The position numbers and the translations under genes were made by a program. A stretch of DNA of 17,721 bases from Chrysochromulina tobinii. Taxonomy: Eukaryota; Haptophyta; Prymnesiales; Chrysochromulinaceae. The DNA is taken from positions 1 through 17,721 of the forward strand of contig JWZX01002809.1 of assembly GCA_001275005.1 (NCBI GenBank), in the 5' to 3' direction. Under the pieces are notes generated by a model, which was not told where the DNA came from, did not search any database, and saw only the letters and a program-made list of their open reading frames with translations. This document shows, one piece after another, positions 16,450-17,721 of this stretch; the first letter of the stretch is position 1, and every line of letters begins with the position of its first letter.

Positions 16450-16671
16450 TCGCACCAGCACGCGCTTCGCATTCCAATCCCCCATCCCAGTACATCCACC
16501 CTCACCCTTCCGCTGACCACCTTGATCCTTTGCCCCCCTTCACAAACTGCCCCCCTTGCATCGCAGTTCTACTCTTCTTGCATTTTGCCCCCTTTTCTGC
16601 TCTTGGCCGTCCTTTCGTCACACTTTTTCGTGACCGTCACAGCATGATCCAAAATGTGACCCCCTTAATTT
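16450..16671. other. Pyrimidine-rich stretch
   Basis: About 220 bp dominated by C and T on the + strand (CCCCCTT, TTTTGCCCCC and similar). No coding frame, RNA gene or promoter recognised. Confidence 0.5.
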
Positions 16672-16734
16672 AAGATTCGAATTGCAGACTAAATCTATGC
16701 TAACGCCTAACCTACTCTGTTAGGTGAATTACTC
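16672..16734 (+). repeat. 63-bp perfect direct repeat, copy 1
   Basis: Identical over all 63 bases to 16858-16920, with unrelated flanks. It contains the palindrome ATTCGAAT and a hairpin CCTAAC-(7)-GTTAGG. Confidence 0.97.
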
Positions 16735-16744
16735 TGGGACATGT

Positions 16745-16768
16745 GTTTTGTAGAGAGTTTTGTAGAGA
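16745..16768 (+). repeat. 12-bp tandem duplication (GTTTTGTAGAGA x2)
   Basis: Two perfect copies between the 63-bp direct repeats. A second structure, the palindrome CTAGT-CCG-ACTAG, lies at 16824-16836. Confidence 0.9.
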
Positions 16769-16857
16769 GCCGCTGAGTGCAGGAGGAAGGAGAACGGCGC
16801 ATGGCGAGCTTGCCGGCTGCCCTCTAGTCCGACTAGTCAAGGAGCGAGATGCCATCA

Positions 16858-16920
16858 AAGATTCGAATTGCAGACTAAATCTATGCTAACGCCTAACCTA
16901 CTCTGTTAGGTGAATTACTC
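16858..16920 (+). repeat. 63-bp perfect direct repeat, copy 2
   Basis: Second identical copy, 186 bp after the first; 123 bp of different sequence lies between them. Confidence 0.97.
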
Positions 16921-17388
16921 CGGCGGTAACTTGATTCGGTGATCCGCGTCACCGGGTCGGAGCGTGGGAGGGGGAGGGAGGGGGGTAAATCCGTAAATCC
17001 GTAATTACGTAACAGAACGCCCAAAACGGCGCCCAATAGCCCCCCTGGGGTAGGGCATGCAATGCATGATGTGCTCTATCAAGCCCTTGCAGGCTTGCAT
17101 CCGTTCTGCTTGACCATTTGAGCCAATTGGATCACGCTCACAGGCCGCCCGCCGCTGAGGGTCGTCAACTCGGTATAACGGATGAAGCGTGATGTTAGAG
17201 ATGAGTGCCAGTCAGAAGTAAGTCAGAAGTGTGCAGGAAAAGAGTACTACAGCCTATGGCATTTAGAGCCGTACTTAGACCCTGATGCCTTTTAGTAAGG
17301 TACTCACCGGACTCACATTTAGCTACTGCGTACTGTGTGGTACCGAGGCGGGCTAGAGGCGGCGGGCTCAGTCCAAGCGGCACACCCA
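16921..17388. other. Intergenic region with short repeats
   Basis: About 470 bp without a credible gene. It has a GGGAGG-rich tract (about 16966-16985), an 8-bp tandem GTAAATCC repeated about three times (16985-17013) ending in the palindrome CGTAATTACG, an inverted repeat CATGC-AAT-GCATG (17056-17068), and a doubled GTCAGAAGT (about 17211-17230). Confidence 0.6.
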
Positions 17389-17536
17389 GCATCAGTCTCG
17401 CTCAGCACTCTGCATGGTTTGAGTTTGTTATGAGTTTGTCCAAGCACGAAGCAGTGTCTTATCCAGTGCATCAGTCACGCTCAGCGCCCCCGCTTGTTGG
17501 TTTGAGACGGTCCAAGCAGCAGTATCTTCTCCAGTG
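17389..17536. repeat. Imperfect tandem duplication at the 3' end of the zinc-finger gene
   Basis: Unit A (17389-17467) and unit B (17468-17536) share GCATCAGTC.CGCTCAGC, GGTTTGAG, GTCCAAGCA, GCAGT.TCTT and TCCAGT in the same order, with small indels. Unit B contains the last 56 bases of the coding region, so unit A is a decayed copy of the gene's end. Confidence 0.75.
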
Positions 17537-17721
17537 CCACCTTGCCCCTCTGGAAGCACTTGGGGCAGCACCACGGGAAGCTCTTGTAGGTGAGCGACGC
17601 CTCCGATGCACGCTGCTCCCCGAGGCAATTGGCGTTGTCATGGTAGATGCCGCTCTTGCAGAACGAGCATGCGCGCAGCTCGCCCTCCGCCGACTTGCAT
17701 GTCAAGCACTTGGCCGGCGTC
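17481..17721 (-). CDS. PHD-finger-like zinc protein, C-terminal part (runs off the window)
   Basis: Seen: 79 codons plus TGA at 17483-17481, open to the window edge, with GC-rich third positions. Cysteine and histidine spacing is C-x2-C-x9-C-x2-C-x5-H-x4-C, then WCCPKC. This fits the C4HC3 layout of a PHD finger, including the typical W.CP.C end; the H-x4-C gap is longer than the usual H-x2-C. A short basic tail (SQTNKRGR) ends the protein. Known: PHD fingers usually read histone tails in chromatin proteins. Inferred: a nuclear chromatin-associated or zinc-binding protein; upstream domains are outside the window. A related zinc fold (RING or FYVE type) is possible. Confidence 0.6.
   Translation of the reverse strand, partial: TPAKCLTCKSAEGELRACSFCKSGIYHDNANCLGEQRASEASLTYKSFPWCCPKCFQRGKVALEKILLLGPSQTNKRGR

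Noticed and set aside
16672-16920. Spliced-leader RNA gene pair
   Set aside because: TTAG|GT is suggestive, but there is no Sm site, no known leader sequence and only two copies.
1-17721. CRISPR array, tRNA genes or bacterial operon
   Set aside because: No regularly spaced short repeats, no cloverleaf with the expected conserved bases, and gene structure and rRNA are eukaryotic.

Overview
The window looks like nuclear DNA of a GC-rich alga with a complex (secondary) plastid. A haptophyte is my best guess, but I cannot prove it. The reasons are a PGRL1-type thylakoid protein that starts with a signal-peptide-like leader ending in an ASA-type motif, a piece of eukaryotic cytosolic 28S rRNA, very long open frames with strong G/C at third codon positions, and repeat-rich intergenic DNA.

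The left two thirds (44-11633, + strand) are one giant gene. Its product, about 3,860 residues, has a coiled-coil N-terminus, then eight consecutive RGS-like plus LOV units, then a disordered Ser/Pro/Gln tail. All eight LOV domains keep the photoactive cysteine. Only units 2 and 6 keep the glutamine that normally relays the flavin signal. Units 1, 3 and 5 resemble one another, and so do 2, 4 and 6, so the array grew largely by copying a two-unit block. One reading-frame break lies in a C-rich, low-complexity loop of unit 3 (about 3694-3767). It is most easily a homopolymer error or a tiny intron.

Convergent to it, on the minus strand at 11975-12934, is a complete PGRL1-like gene of 319 codons, a component of cyclic electron flow around photosystem I. 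It is the only clearly photosynthetic gene here; a blue-light receptor array beside it is suggestive but not evidence of a functional link.

From about 13.0 to 16.7 kb the DNA is repeat-dominated. A 3'-terminal 28S rRNA fragment (14812-15502) sits between two inverted arms of about 300 bp (14493-14792 and 15516-15830). Further copies of the arm core lie at 13336-13367 and 16371-16449, all oriented symmetrically about the rRNA piece. A frameshifted relic of a protein gene (15975-16348), possibly from a retroelement, lies between the right arm and the outer copy.

From 16.67 kb to the end there is a perfect 63-bp direct repeat (16672-16734 and 16858-16920), a stretch with only short repeats, and at the right edge the C-terminal 79 codons of a minus-strand PHD-finger-like zinc protein. 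The end of that gene has been tandemly duplicated into its own 3' flank.
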